Shown in pieces: positions 1-9,687 of a stretch of DNA of 64,000 nucleotides; the first letter of the stretch is position 1; each line of letters begins with the position of its first letter. The stretch lies in NCBI GenBank assembly GCA_951813525.2, contig CATOTJ020000002.1:1488001-1552000 (forward strand), read 5' to 3'. The stretch comes from Thermohalobaculum sp951813525. GTDB lineage: Bacteria > Pseudomonadota > Alphaproteobacteria > Rhodobacterales > Rhodobacteraceae. Made by a program: the position numbers and the translations under genes. Under the pieces are notes generated by a model, which made no database searches, was not told where the DNA came from, and worked only from the letters and a program-made list of their open reading frames with translations.

Positions 1-1661
1 CCCTGGGCCGAACAGACTACGGTGATCGGCTCACGCTCGATCATCGCCTCAATCGGGACCTCCTCGACTTCGGGCGCATCGGCCAAACCGGTACGCCGGG
101 CACCGGCGGGGTACGGTGCGTTTTCGGCTTTCGCAACGTCCAGGTCCTCGGCCAAACGCAGGCCGCGCAGCTTGCGGGGCGGACCGAAATCATCGCGGAT
201 TTTGCGGATTTGATCCGAAATGCGGCCCCATTGCAGATGTTCGTCGCGAACCAGATCCAACAATTCCGCCTGCTCGGTCAGTAACTTGTCGCGCTCGGCG
301 CGCAACTCCACCTCCTCCAACCGGCGCAGACTGCGCAGGCGCATGTTCAATATCGCCTCGGCCTGGACGTCGCTCAAATGAACTGGTCCGCCGACACTTC
401 CCGCGCCCCAATCCTCGGCCATCAGGTCGGCTTTCGGCTCGTCGGCGTTGCGGATGATCTCGATAACCCGGTCGAGATTGAGGAAGGCGATGATGTACCC
501 CTCCAGCACCTCCAGTCGGTGGGCAATCTTGTCCAGACGATGGGCTGAACGGCGCAGCAACACCTCGCGCCGGTGATCCAGAAACGCGCGCAGGACTTCG
601 CGTAATCCACAAACTTTCGGTGTGCGTCCATCGATCAGTACGTTCATGTTCAGGGGCACCCTGACCTCGAGGTCGGAATGCTTGAACAACGTCTCCATCA
701 ACAAAGCGGGATCGACCGCGCGGCTGCGAGGCTCCAGCACAAGGCGGATGTCATCTGCGGATTCGTCGCGGATATCGGCCAGGATGGGAATGCGCCGTGC
801 ATTGATCAACTCGGCAATCCGCTCGACCAGTTTGGATTTCTGGACCTGGTACGGGATCTCGGTCACGATGACATGGTATTGACCGCGGCCTTGATCCTCG
901 ACCTCCCAGCGCGCACGCAAACGGAAACCGCCCCGGCCGGTCGTGTAGGCGTCCAGGATGTTTTCCCGCGCTTCAACCATGACACCGCCGGTGGGAAAAT
1001 CCGGGCCCGGGATCATTTCAACCAGCGTTTCAGGCCGGGCGTTCGGATGGTCGATCAGGTGCTGCAACGCCTCGCACAACTCGCCGACATTGTGCGGCGG
1101 TATCGAGGTCGCCATCCCGACCGCAATGCCAGAAGCGCCGTTCGCCAAAAGATTGGGAAACGCCGCCGGCAGAACTTCGGGCTCTTCTTTGCGGCCATCG
1201 TAATTCGGGCGGAAATCGACGGCGTCTTCGTCCAGCCCGTCCAACATTGCAGCGGCAACAGCGGTCAGCCGCGCTTCGGTGTACCGCCCCGCCGCGGCAT
1301 TATCCCCGTCGATATTGCCGAAGTTGCCCTGCCCATCGACAAGGGGATAACGCTGGCTGAAATCCTGGGCCAGACGTACCATCGCGTCATAAATCGCCTG
1401 ATCGCCATGGGGATGGAAATCGCCCATGGTATCGCCGGAAATCTTCGCCGATTTCAGAAAACCGCTGCTGGGGCCAAGGTTGAGATTGCGCATCGCGAAC
1501 AAAATTCGCCGGTGCACCGGTTTCAGGCCATCGCGTGCGTCGGGCAAGGCCCGGTGCATAATCGTCGACAACGCGTAGGTCAGGTACCGATCGCCCAACG
1601 CACGGGCCAACGGTTCAGCGATTATTCCCTGCATGTCGTCGTCGTCGAGCAAATCGTTCAT
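1..1661 (-). CDS. parC: DNA topoisomerase IV subunit A, C-terminus outside window
   Basis: ParC is the DNA-cleaving subunit of topoisomerase IV, which decatenates daughter chromosomes with ParE. Reading the minus strand from the ATG at 1661 gives an open frame to the window edge, about 553 residues. The N-terminal region carries YLTYALST and the active-site stretch AAAGRYTEARL, with the catalytic tyrosine near residue 127. The preceding GNIDGDNAAA is typical of ParC; GyrA usually has GDPPAA here. The DNA gate and tower regions follow (GFRLRARWEVEDQG, EAILNMRLRRLRRLE). The C-terminal part is cut by the window. The frame has no stop inside the window, so it is easy to miss next to the long antisense ORF over it. 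The ParC call over GyrA rests on the GDN motif and is fairly sure. Confidence 0.93.
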   Translation of the reverse strand, partial: MNDLLDDDDMQGIIAEPLARALGDRYLTYALSTIMHRALPDARDGLKPVHRRILFAMRNLNLGPSSGFLKSAKISGDTMGDFHPHGDQAIYDAMVRLAQDFSQRYPLVDGQGNFGNIDGDNAAAGRYTEARLTAVAAAMLDGLDEDAVDFRPNYDGRKEEPEVLPAAFPNLLANGASGIAVGMATSIPPHNVGELCEALQHLIDHPNARPETLVEMIPGPDFPTGGVMVEARENILDAYTTGRGGFRLRARWEVEDQGRGQYHVIVTEIPYQVQKSKLVERIAELINARRIPILADIRDESADDIRLVLEPRSRAVDPALLMETLFKHSDLEVRVPLNMNVLIDGRTPKVCGLREVLRAFLDHRREVLLRRSAHRLDKIAHRLEVLEGYIIAFLNLDRVIEIIRNADEPKADLMAEDWGAGSVGGPVHLSDVQAEAILNMRLRSLRRLEEVELRAERDKLLTEQAELLDLVRDEHLQWGRISDQIRKIRDDFGPPRKLRGLRLAEDLDVAKAENAPYPAGARRTGLADAPEVEEVPIEAMIEREPITVVCSAQ

Positions 1662-1766
1662 ATATGTTGTGTACCAGTGACCCGATCACCGGTCCAGCCC
1701 AGACCAGTGGAACGACACGGGATTCGTCACCGAAACAGTCTGCGTGGCGGCCTTTGCAACGACGCC

Positions 1767-2216
1767 CTACGCCGCGGTCGGCTCACCCTCAACGGCGTCA
1801 AGACTGTGGAAAAGTTCGGTAAAACGCTCGGTCGTCAACGGTTTAATGACGTAGCCTTTTACCATCTCGTATTCGTCGGAGCGATTTCGATCGGACGGAT
1901 CCATCGACGTTGTCAGCATGACCACGGAAGAGGACGTAAAGCTTTGACCCAGCTCCTCGGTCGCAGCGTCCAGCATCTCGAATCCGTCGACCCGGGGCAT
2001 GTTGACGTCCAGCAGAATCAGATCGGCCGGAACGGCGCCAGGTGCCCGCAGATACTCCATCGCCTCCTCGGCCAAGGAAAAGGTCAGAACTTCGTTCGTC
2101 AGACCCGATCGCTCGATCACACGGCGATGCAATTTGTTGTCGATGACGCTGTCATCGATCAGAATCACTGTATCAAGCGGCACGGTCGACCCCTCGGCTT
2201 CCGGTTGGAAGTCCAT
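1767..2216 (-). CDS. Single-domain response regulator (CheY-like receiver)
   Basis: This is a stand-alone receiver domain of about 149 residues. The acidic pair is Asp21-Asp22, the phosphoacceptor is Asp70 in LILLDVNMP, the switch threonine lies in MLTTS near residue 102 and the conserved lysine is Lys125 in YVIKPL. No output domain follows, so it must act by protein contact, for example in a phosphorelay. The frame extends upstream to 2327, but the first 37 residues have no family character, so the ATG at 2216 (MDFQPEAEG) is preferred. No histidine kinase gene lies next to it, so its partner is unknown. The parC gene lies downstream on the same strand with a gap of about 105 bp. Confidence 0.85.
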   Translation of the reverse strand: MDFQPEAEGSTVPLDTVILIDDSVIDNKLHRRVIERSGLTNEVLTFSLAEEAMEYLRAPGAVPADLILLDVNMPRVDGFEMLDAATEELGQSFTSSSVVMLTTSMDPSDRNRSDEYEMVKGYVIKPLTTERFTELFHSLDAVEGEPTAA

Positions 2217-2453
2217 TTCTGAAAATGATTGCACCGGTTGGGATCGGCGCGATAGCCATGCCTTGGCTGCGGAATTCGGTGACCCGGCCGGGCAGGCCGG
2301 CGACCAACCGACTGTCGCCATCTTCATCGAACATCATGAGCAATCCGGACAAACTGCGATTCAACCTGCACAAGAATTGCCGGACCGAGGTTAATTGCCG
2401 CCTAAGATCCGGTTTTCACGTGTAAGTGCAGCAACCGCCCTGCGATCAGATGA

Positions 2454-2870
2454 TCAGGATTGCGTTTCCGCGGGCAGCGCCCGTGATTTACCGTTCTCAT
2501 CCAGGGCGACAAAAGTGAAAACCGCCTCGGTGACTTTGACATGGTCCTCATAGATCTTGCGCCTGACCCAAACCTCGACCGCAATGCGCATCGAGGATCG
2601 GCCTTCACGGATCAATCGGGCGTGGATCGAGACAAGGTCCCCGACCAGCACCGGCAGATGAAATTTCATCCCTTCGCAGGCAACGGTAGCAGTCCTGCCC
2701 AGCGACCGCTGCCGGGCAACGACCGAGGCACCAAGATCCATTTGGCTCATCAGCCAGCCGCCAAAGATGTCGCCACCGACATTTGCGTCCCACGGCATCG
2801 CAATCGCCTGAAGCTTGATGTCGCCCTGCGGCGGCGGAGCGGTCATAGAAGGGGTGTCTGACATGTTCAT
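2454..2870 (-). CDS. YciA-like acyl-CoA thioesterase (hotdog fold)
   Basis: The product should hydrolyse acyl-CoA thioesters in the cytoplasm. At 138 residues it is a single hotdog domain. The signature GDIFGGWLMSQMD near residues 33-45 is the YciA/acyl-CoA thioester hydrolase motif, with the catalytic aspartate at the end of the hotdog helix, and the EVWV and TEAVFTFVA strands follow in family order. The C-terminus ALPAETQS is normal. The start is either the first ATG (MNMSDTP) or the one two codons later. It stands alone, with the zf-CHCC gene upstream on the same strand. The substrate chain length cannot be told from sequence. Confidence 0.9.
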   Translation of the reverse strand: MNMSDTPSMTAPPPQGDIKLQAIAMPWDANVGGDIFGGWLMSQMDLGASVVARQRSLGRTATVACEGMKFHLPVLVGDLVSIHARLIREGRSSMRIAVEVWVRRKIYEDHVKVTEAVFTFVALDENGKSRALPAETQS

Positions 2871-2948
2871 CGATCTGCCCGCCCTGCGCTCTGGCCACGC
2901 ATCATTGTGCAGGTCCTCCGGCGGACCATTCCTTGGGCAAAGTGACGG

Positions 2949-3122
2949 TCAGTGTCCACCCGCGCCTTCGGCCAAGACAAACCGCTTGTCGCAGTATCCA
3001 CACTCGACAAAACCTTCGTCGCCGATATTCAGCCAGACGCGCGGATGACCCAGCGCGCCGCCGCCGCCATCGCACGAGATGCGGCTGGTGCTAACTTCCT
3101 CGGTCTCGGGCGCATCGGACAT
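2949..3122 (-). CDS. Small zf-CHCC zinc-finger protein
   Basis: This 57-residue protein belongs to the zf-CHCC family (PF10276), related to the NDUFS6/13-kDa subunit of complex I. The likely zinc ligands are Cys17 in RISCDGG, His26 in GALGHPRVW, and Cys41 and Cys44 in VECGYCDKRFVL. Start MSDAPETEE is preceded by a strong GGAGG Shine-Dalgarno sequence 5 bases upstream. In alphaproteobacteria such proteins are usually annotated only as zinc-finger domain-containing. A role in complex I biogenesis is inference from the eukaryotic homologue. Only the short length makes the gene easy to overlook; the motif match itself is clear. Confidence 0.88.
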   Translation of the reverse strand: MSDAPETEEVSTSRISCDGGGGALGHPRVWLNIGDEGFVECGYCDKRFVLAEGAGGH

Positions 3123-3264
3123 AAGGCCTCCTTCGGGAGCAGAATCGGATGACCCGAACGATAACGATCACCGACCCTGTGGCAAGTGATGCGATCGTCC
3201 ACACCCCTTGCCAAGACGCAGGAAGCACAGGCAGAATTGACCCAACCGAACAAAGGAGACTGGC

Positions 3265-3888
3265 ATGAAATTTGTTTCAGCAACAGCCGCGACAGCGGTG
3301 TTGGTGGCGGGGATAGTGATGGGCGGGGTCGCTGCGATCAGTTGGATTGCAACCCCTGCAGCAGCGCAGAGCACCGATTGCCGGATCAGTGGCGACAACG
3401 CCGGTCAAATCAAACGCTGCACCGAAGTGATCGCCAACAAGCGCACCTCGATGAACGACAGGGGAATCGCATACCTGTATCGCTGCCAAGCCCATGATTT
3501 CGGTAAACAATTTACCTTCGCGTTGGCAGACTGTCTGACGGCCGCTGACCTGAACCCAGACGATTCATCGGTCCATAACAGCCTGAACATCGTCTATCGA
3601 AATCTGGGACGATTAGAAGAATCGGTCGATGCTGCATCCACTGCGATCAAAATGACCGACGGAACAAAGGGCGCGCACTTTGCTGGCCGTGCTGCAAGCT
3701 TGTGCAAACTGGGCCGGGTCGATCAGTCGGTCCGCGACAGGGTCAAAGCGATCGAGCTTGGTTATTTGGGTGTCGAACAGGTTCAAAGTTTCCTGAGCAA
3801 TCAGGGATTTTATTCCGGCAGCCCGGACGGTGTGATGAACCGGCGCACACGCGAAGCGCTGCGGGCTTGGACAAAGTCCGGCTGTTGA
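3265..3888 (+). CDS. Exported TPR and peptidoglycan-binding-like protein
   Basis: The 207-residue product begins with a signal peptide: a hydrophobic segment (AVLVAGIVMGGVAAISWIA) ending in PAAAQS, with likely cleavage after AAA near residue 36. The middle contains tetratricopeptide-like helices with an ALADCLTAADLNPDD-type repeat and a second one around residues 115-160. The last 45 residues form a PG_binding_1-like module (VQSFLSNQGFYSGSPDGVMNRRTREAL). It probably acts in the periplasm in contact with peptidoglycan. A good AAAGGAG-type ribosome site precedes the ATG. It is monocistronic and is followed by a hairpin terminator. No specific function is known. Confidence 0.82.
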   Translation: MKFVSATAATAVLVAGIVMGGVAAISWIATPAAAQSTDCRISGDNAGQIKRCTEVIANKRTSMNDRGIAYLYRCQAHDFGKQFTFALADCLTAADLNPDDSSVHNSLNIVYRNLGRLEESVDAASTAIKMTDGTKGAHFAGRAASLCKLGRVDQSVRDRVKAIELGYLGVEQVQSFLSNQGFYSGSPDGVMNRRTREALRAWTKSGC

Positions 3889-3915
3889 TCAGGCTAAAAC
3901 GATCGTGACTGTTCA

Positions 3916-3936
3916 AGGCGGGCCATTGGCCCGCCT
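3916..3936. terminator. Bidirectional hairpin terminator
   Basis: A perfect 9-bp inverted repeat, AGGCGGGCC / GGCCCGCCT, with a 3-base loop lies between the convergent TPR-protein gene and putA. It has no long T-run on either strand, so efficiency is uncertain, but the position fits a terminator for both genes. Confidence 0.7.
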
Positions 3937-3991
3937 ATTGGGTTAGGGACAGGACCCAAAGGTCCTTCCTGCTCCGCGCTGACGACCATCG

Positions 3992-6900
3992 CTACTCGGT
4001 TTGTGCCAGCAGGGCCGCGTTTCCGCCCGCAGCGGTCGTGTCGATACAGATCGCCTGTTCATGGGTAAATGCGCCTGGCGCGATGCGGGCCCGGATCAAC
4101 GACAGGATTGCGCCGGACCTTGATGCCAGTTGCGCGCGCAGCACAGCCGCGGTCGCGGTATCGCCTGTCCAGGCAACGCCGTCTATGTCGGCCGTTGCCA
4201 GAACGCCGGCATCGACTTGCCCATCGGCGACAGCGATGGGGAGCGATGCGTCGAGCAGCGGCGCGAGAAGCCGTTTTGCATTGGCACCAACCGCCAGCAC
4301 GGCGTTACCAGCGGCGAGCGCCTGTATCACCTGATCCAATAGGGCCTCACCCGGCCCAAGGCACAGCACCGTCCCGCGGGGCAGCAGTCGATAGCGGTTC
4401 GACTCGCCCGTCGGCCCGGGCAGATCGATGGGCCCCGGGTCCAGCGCCGCCGCCGCCGACATTGCGGCTGCAGACCGACCGCGAAGGGCTGTGCGCAGGA
4501 CCGAGTTGCGGTCGCGGCGCGTGGACCACTCGGTCGCGTCCAACCCGTCGATCAACTTGGCGATCTGTTCGCCCGCGACCAGCGCCCCGTCGGGCGTGCC
4601 CTGACCTTGCTCCGGTGCTGTGAAGGCCGACAGGTACATTGGACCGCCTGCCTTCGGACCGGTGCCGGACAGGCCCATGCCGCCAAAAGGTTGCGCACCG
4701 ACAATGGCGCCGATTTGATCCCGGTTCACATAGACGTTGCCCACATGAATACGATCCAGGACATGCTGCACCCGGTCGTCCACACGGGTGTGAAGGCCAA
4801 AGGTCAGTCCATAACCGGTGGCATTGATTGTCTTGATAATCTCATCGATCTGCCAGGCATCGAAGCGAACCACGTGCAGGACCGGCCCGAAGATCTCGCG
4901 GTCCAAATCCTGCGCCGAACGCAGGCGCAGGGCTTTAGGTCCCAGGAAATAGCCGCCATCCGGGCCGTCGACCCCATGCAGCAAGGCGTCAGCATGATCA
5001 GCGCAGTGTGCCGCAATACCGGCCTTGGCCTCGGCGTCGATCAGCGGACCGACATCGGTTTCGGCGTTCCACGGATCGCCGATCGACAGCGCGTCCATCG
5101 CACCTTCCAGCATGTCGAGAAAGCGTTCTTCGATATCGCGCTGAAGGAACAACAGGCGCAGCGCCGAACACCGTTGACCGGCAGATTGAAAGGACGAGGC
5201 CACGATGTCGCGCACTGCCTGCTCCGGCAGAGCCGTCGAATCGACGATCATGGCGTTGAGACCGCCGGTTTCGGCAATAAGGGTTGCATCCGGAGCCGAT
5301 TTGGCGAGTTGGCGATTGATGATTTGCGCGACCTCGGTCGAGCCGGTGAAGCAAACTCCGCCGATCCGAGGATCAGCGGTCAGCACGGCACCAACAGTCG
5401 GACCGTCGCCCGGCAGATTGGCCAGAATGTCGGCAGGGACCCCGGCCTCGTGCAGCAGTTCTATCGCGCGCGCCGCAACCAACGGGGTCTGCTCTGCCGG
5501 TTTGGCGACCACCGCGTTGCCCGTCGCCAAAGCCGCTGCAATCTGACCGGAAAAGATCGCCAGCGGGAAGTTCCATGGGCTGATACAAACAAAGACACCG
5601 CGCGGTTGCGCGTGGTCGCGGTCTCGGGCCTCGGCGCCGTAAAAGCGCAGAAAGTCTACGGCCTCCCGGATTTCCGCAATGCCGTCGGCCCAGGTCTTGC
5701 CCGCCTCGCGCGCAAGGATCGCAAGAAACTCGGCGGCGTTCGCCTCGTAAAGATCAGCGGCTTTCCATAAGATTTCGGCGCGCGCCGATGCCGGCAAACC
5801 GGCCCAGGCGGGCTGGGCCACTGCGGCATTGGAAACCGCAGCTTCAGCGTCGGCCGCGCTCGACCACCGGACATGGCCAACGATATCGTCCGTGCGGGAA
5901 GGGTTCTGCACAGGGTGCCAGTCCGGGGCGTCAGTGTCCGAAGACATCGAAGCGGCTGGCGACGCCGATCGCCACTGATGCGCCGCAAATTTCTCGCGCG
6001 CGCTGGACAGGTCAGCAAAGGTCAAGGGATCGGCAAGATCCCAGCCTTGGGAATTGGTCCGGGCATCACCATAAAGCGCCGGGGCGCGGATGATATGCGG
6101 GGCGGGCTGTCCGCCGGTTTCCTCCAGCGTAAGAAAAGGATCCGTCGCGATCACTTCGGCGGGCACGTCTTCGTCAACGATCTGGTGCACAAAGGACGAG
6201 TTGGCGCCATTCTCCAACAACCTCCGCACCAGATAGGCCAGCAGGTCGCGATGCGCGCCGACAGGGGCGTAAATGCGGCACCGGGTTCCATGGCGTTGAC
6301 GCACGACGCTGTGCAGCGCTTCACCCATTCCATGCAGACGCTGGAATTCGAACCCGTCTTTGTCATCGCCCGCCATTGCAAGGATGGCAGCAACCGTATG
6401 GGCATTATGGGTCGCGAACTGCGGGTAGATCCGATCGCGCAGGTCCAGCAGCCGCCGGGCACAAGCGATATAGCTGACATCGGTGTGTTGCTTTCGGGTG
6501 AACACCGGAAAGCCATCAACGCCAAGCGTCTGGGCATGCTTGATTTCGGTATCCCAATACGCACCCTTCACCAGACGAACCATGATCCGCCGGTCCAGGC
6601 GGTCCGCCAGGGCGGCAAGCCAGTCGATTACGTGCATGGCGCGCGGGCCGTAAGCCTGAACCACGACACCAAACCCATCCCATCCTGCCAATGCCGAATC
6701 GGACAAGACAGGTTCGATCACATCCAGCGACAGATCGAGCCTGTCCGCTTCCTCCGCATCGATGTTCAGACCCATATTGGCGTCCGCCGCAGCGCGGGCC
6801 AGGGTCGTCAGGCGCGCGATCATTTCGGGCAGCATCTGCTCGCGTTGCAACGCCTCGTAACGGGGATGCAAGGCAGATAGCTTCACGGATATTCCCGGGT

Positions 6901-7597
6901 TCTGACGGATATCGTCGAACCGCGCGCGCTGGGCCAAATTGGTGATCGCGTGGGCATAGGCGCCGTGATAGCGCTGGGCATCTCGGTCGGTTTTAGCGGC
7001 CTCGCCCAGCATGTCATAGGAATAGGTATAGCCTTTTTCGACCGAAGGATTGCCGCGCTTGACCGCCTCGTTGATATCGCGGCCCAAAACGAATTGAGCG
7101 CCCATCTCGCGCATGGCACGTGACACGGCGATGCGAACAACCGGCTCACCCAATTTACGCACGACCGAGTGGAGCGCTCCCAGAATGCCGCGCTCGTCGG
7201 CTTCGTCGACAACCTGTCCGGTCAGCATCAGCGCCCAGGTCGAGGCATTGACCAGCGATGACGACGCCTTTCCCAAATGAGAGCCCCAGTCGTGCGGGGC
7301 AATCTTGTCCTGGATCAGATCATCGATGGTTTCGGCATCCGGCACGCGCAACAGGGCCTCGGCCAGGCACATCAGCGCAACACCTTCGGCGGTCGAAAGG
7401 CCGTACTCGGCCAGGAATTCTTCCATCAACCCGGGATCGGAACTGTCCCGCACAGCGCGAACCAAACCCGCCGCGTTCTCTGAAATTGCAGCGCGGTCGG
7501 CACCGGAAAGCCGGGCAGCCGCCAAAAGGCGTTTCATCGCCTGCGGCTCGGGTTCAAGAAGTGCGGTGCGAAGAGCGGTGCGCAGAGAATCAGTCAT
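3992..7597 (-). CDS. putA: Bifunctional proline dehydrogenase / L-glutamate-5-semialdehyde dehydrogenase
   Basis: PutA oxidises proline to glutamate in two steps: FAD-dependent proline dehydrogenase, then NAD-dependent P5C dehydrogenase. At 1201 residues this is a long PutA with three parts. The PRODH barrel covers about 80-480, with LVKGAYWDTEIK and the FATHNAHT motif. The aldehyde dehydrogenase module runs from about 520 to 1010, with the catalytic cysteine in SAGQRCSALR near 809 and ETGGLNAMIV before it. A C-terminal domain of about 190 residues resembles a degenerate Rossmann fold. There is no N-terminal ribbon-helix-helix domain, so it is not a self-regulator like E. coli PutA. It stands alone, with rpoH 136 bp upstream on the same strand; no putR or putP is seen nearby. 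Confidence 0.97.
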   Translation of the reverse strand: MTDSLRTALRTALLEPEPQAMKRLLAAARLSGADRAAISENAAGLVRAVRDSSDPGLMEEFLAEYGLSTAEGVALMCLAEALLRVPDAETIDDLIQDKIAPHDWGSHLGKASSSLVNASTWALMLTGQVVDEADERGILGALHSVVRKLGEPVVRIAVSRAMREMGAQFVLGRDINEAVKRGNPSVEKGYTYSYDMLGEAAKTDRDAQRYHGAYAHAITNLAQRARFDDIRQNPGISVKLSALHPRYEALQREQMLPEMIARLTTLARAAADANMGLNIDAEEADRLDLSLDVIEPVLSDSALAGWDGFGVVVQAYGPRAMHVIDWLAALADRLDRRIMVRLVKGAYWDTEIKHAQTLGVDGFPVFTRKQHTDVSYIACARRLLDLRDRIYPQFATHNAHTVAAILAMAGDDKDGFEFQRLHGMGEALHSVVRQRHGTRCRIYAPVGAHRDLLAYLVRRLLENGANSSFVHQIVDEDVPAEVIATDPFLTLEETGGQPAPHIIRAPALYGDARTNSQGWDLADPLTFADLSSAREKFAAHQWRSASPAASMSSDTDAPDWHPVQNPSRTDDIVGHVRWSSAADAEAAVSNAAVAQPAWAGLPASARAEILWKAADLYEANAAEFLAILAREAGKTWADGIAEIREAVDFLRFYGAEARDRDHAQPRGVFVCISPWNFPLAIFSGQIAAALATGNAVVAKPAEQTPLVAARAIELLHEAGVPADILANLPGDGPTVGAVLTADPRIGGVCFTGSTEVAQIINRQLAKSAPDATLIAETGGLNAMIVDSTALPEQAVRDIVASSFQSAGQRCSALRLLFLQRDIEERFLDMLEGAMDALSIGDPWNAETDVGPLIDAEAKAGIAAHCADHADALLHGVDGPDGGYFLGPKALRLRSAQDLDREIFGPVLHVVRFDAWQIDEIIKTINATGYGLTFGLHTRVDDRVQHVLDRIHVGNVYVNRDQIGAIVGAQPFGGMGLSGTGPKAGGPMYLSAFTAPEQGQGTPDGALVAGEQIAKLIDGLDATEWSTRRDRNSVLRTALRGRSAAAMSAAAALDPGPIDLPGPTGESNRYRLLPRGTVLCLGPGEALLDQVIQALAAGNAVLAVGANAKRLLAPLLDASLPIAVADGQVDAGVLATADIDGVAWTGDTATAAVLRAQLASRSGAILSLIRARIAPGAFTHEQAICIDTTAAGGNAALLAQTE

Positions 7598-7733
7598 AGC
7601 GGCCCCATGCGATTTTACGGCACGCTAGTCGATGCGGAATAAGGAGAAAAGCGCAGTTCTCGCGCGTCAAAGCGACGGTTTGACCACCCCGATTTGGGGA
7701 CCGAGAGCAGGATTATTGTCCTTTTGCGCTCCT

Positions 7734-8612
7734 TCAGGCCATTGCCAGTTCGCCCGCAGCGGACCCATGTTTGGCCACCAACCGGTCGCGCATCTTGCGA
7801 AGGGCCTGTGCCTCGAGTTGGCGAATCCGCTCCTTCGAGAGGTTAAAACGATCGCCCAGGCTTTCCAACGTCAACGGCTCGTCGCGCAGTTTGCGGGCCT
7901 CGATGATTTCCTGTTCGCGATCCGTCAGGGCGGTAAAGGCGTCGCGCAACCAGTCGCGCAGCCGGGCATTGTCGGCATTGCGGCTGACGATTTCATCGGT
8001 CCCCGGGCCGTCATCCTCAAGCGTCTCCACCCATTCGCGGCCTTCGTCGCCCGCCTGTTGAGCGTTCAGCGAAAAATCGGAACCGGCCATGCGCGATTGC
8101 ATCATTTCGACATCGCGCAGCGGCACACCCAATTCGTCGGCAATCTCTTGTTGCATTTGCACTTCATTCAGCGATGCGGGACCGGCTTGGCGTTCAATCC
8201 GTGCGCGCACCCGGCGCAGGTTGAAGAACAGCGACTTCTGCGTCGAGGTCGAGCCGGTGCGCACCATGGACCAGTTGCGCATGACAAAGTCCTGAATCTG
8301 GGCCTTTATCCACCACATGGCATAGGTGGAAAAGCGCACGCCGCGTTCGGGGTCGAACTTGGCCGCAGCTTTCATCAGACCGATATTCGCCTCTTGGATC
8401 AGATCCGGCATCGGTGCGCCATAACGGCGGAACTTGGAGGCCATTGAAATTGCAAGCCGAAGATAGGCCGTCACCAGACGATGCAACGCGGCGCTGTCTT
8501 TTTCGTCGCGCCAGCGGATCGCAAGTTGCCGCTCGGTTTCGGCGTCCAGCAACTCGGCGCTCATCGCGTCGCGGGTATACCGGGCGGATAGGTCGATCTG
8601 GGACTGGGCCAT
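7734..8612 (-). CDS. rpoH: RNA polymerase sigma-32 factor, RpoH type
   Basis: This 292-residue sigma-70-family factor directs heat-shock or oxidative-stress transcription. Region 2 contains DLIQEANIGLMKAAAKFDP and FSTYAMWWIKAQIQDFVMRN. The RpoH box is visible as QKSLFFNLRRV near residues 130-140. Region 4 ends with LTLESLGDRFNLSKERIRQLE. Rhodobacteria commonly encode two RpoH proteins, and the divergence of this one (for example MAQSQIDLSARYTRDAMSAELL) fits the RpoH2 type tied to singlet-oxygen and stress responses. That subtype call is an inference and needs a tree. It is divergent from the GST gene across a 175-bp gap. Confidence 0.92.
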   Translation of the reverse strand: MAQSQIDLSARYTRDAMSAELLDAETERQLAIRWRDEKDSAALHRLVTAYLRLAISMASKFRRYGAPMPDLIQEANIGLMKAAAKFDPERGVRFSTYAMWWIKAQIQDFVMRNWSMVRTGSTSTQKSLFFNLRRVRARIERQAGPASLNEVQMQQEIADELGVPLRDVEMMQSRMAGSDFSLNAQQAGDEGREWVETLEDDGPGTDEIVSRNADNARLRDWLRDAFTALTDREQEIIEARKLRDEPLTLESLGDRFNLSKERIRQLEAQALRKMRDRLVAKHGSAAGELAMA

Positions 8613-8787
8613 GGCTTACGCTCCTCTGATCTTTCGAAGGAATACGCAGGGTCCTGGCGACTGGATCACCGGTTTTGGAATCTTTTTCCATTTTCGGCAA
8701 ACCGGATGTGATGGCATCGATCAGAGAATGTCGTTTGCTTGCGCGCCCGATCCGGGATTTGCTTGCCGGGCAAGGGGAGGACCGGAC

Positions 8788-9687
8788 ATGGATTTCACGC
8801 TCTTCGTTGGCGACTACGCCTATTCCAGTTGGTCATTGCGCGGCTGGCTGTTGCTGGATGCGTTCGGCATTCCGTTCGATCTGCGTCACGCACATATGAA
8901 AACGCAGGCGTTCGAGGAACTGCGCGCCGAAATGGCGCCCTCGCGATTGGTACCCGCATTGGCCGTTACCGACGGGCCACGGGCACCTGTCATTGTCTGG
9001 GACACGCTGGCGATTGCCGAAACCGTGCACGAATATCACCCGCAGGCCGGATTGTGGCCCAAAGGCGCCGCGGCGCGGCCGACATCCCGGGCACTGGCGG
9101 CGGAAATGCATTCCGGTTTCGCGGCGCTGCGCGGCGCCTGTCCCATGCATATGCGCAAGGCCTATTCCGGGTTCCCGGTCAGTGATGACGTGCGCGCAGA
9201 TTTGGACCGTTTGTCTGTTCTCTGGGCACATGCACGGGCCCGGGCCGTTGGCGACGGGCCGTTCCTTTTCGGGGCATTCAGCGCACCCGATGCGTTCTTT
9301 GCCCCGGTCGCCAGCCGGATTGCGACCTATGGATTGGAACTGGCGCAAGAAGACATGGCCTATGTCGCTGCGGTGCTGGGCCACCAATCAGTGCGCCGGT
9401 GGCGGGCCATGGGGATCGCTGATACCCACGAGCAGCCGCAATACCGTATGGATTTCGCCGAGCGTGCGAACCCGCACGATCCGTCGATAACCGGCGCATC
9501 TGTCGGCGACGATCGCATTGCCGCGAACGAATTCTGCCCGTTTACCGGAGAGGATATCGCCCCCGGATGCCGGGTCGAGATCGGCGCGTGCGTTCTCGGT
9601 TTTGGCAATGAGTTCACCCGCGACAAGGTTGCCGCCGATCCTTATTGCTGGCCCGAGATCGCCTCGTTGCTGCCCTCGTCGGTATAG
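8788..9687 (+). CDS. Glutathione S-transferase family protein
   Basis: The product has an N-terminal thioredoxin-like domain (FTLFVGDYAYSSWSLRGWLLL) with the serine-containing YSSWSLR start of strand-helix 1 typical of bacterial GSTs. An all-helical C-terminal domain follows, to about residue 225. The last 75 residues (DEHEQ...) form an extension beyond the normal GST length of about 215. The frame opens at 8611, but the ATG at 8788 follows a GGGGAGG ribosome site, so the earlier 59 codons are rejected. Its 3' end overlaps the convergent truA gene by 46 bp. The substrate is unknown. Confidence 0.85.
   Translation: MDFTLFVGDYAYSSWSLRGWLLLDAFGIPFDLRHAHMKTQAFEELRAEMAPSRLVPALAVTDGPRAPVIVWDTLAIAETVHEYHPQAGLWPKGAAARPTSRALAAEMHSGFAALRGACPMHMRKAYSGFPVSDDVRADLDRLSVLWAHARARAVGDGPFLFGAFSAPDAFFAPVASRIATYGLELAQEDMAYVAAVLGHQSVRRWRAMGIADTHEQPQYRMDFAERANPHDPSITGASVGDDRIAANEFCPFTGEDIAPGCRVEIGACVLGFGNEFTRDKVAADPYCWPEIASLLPSSV

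Noticed and set aside
678..2222. 514-codon plus-strand ORF over parC
   Set aside because: It is antisense to parC, whose codon pattern leaves the opposite frame open. The translation has no family character.
2173..2373. 66-codon minus-strand ORF upstream of the response regulator
   Set aside because: It needs a TTG start, overlaps the response regulator in another frame and shows no domain.
4607..5770. 387-codon plus-strand ORF inside putA
   Set aside because: It is antisense to the aldehyde dehydrogenase module of PutA and has no recognisable domains.
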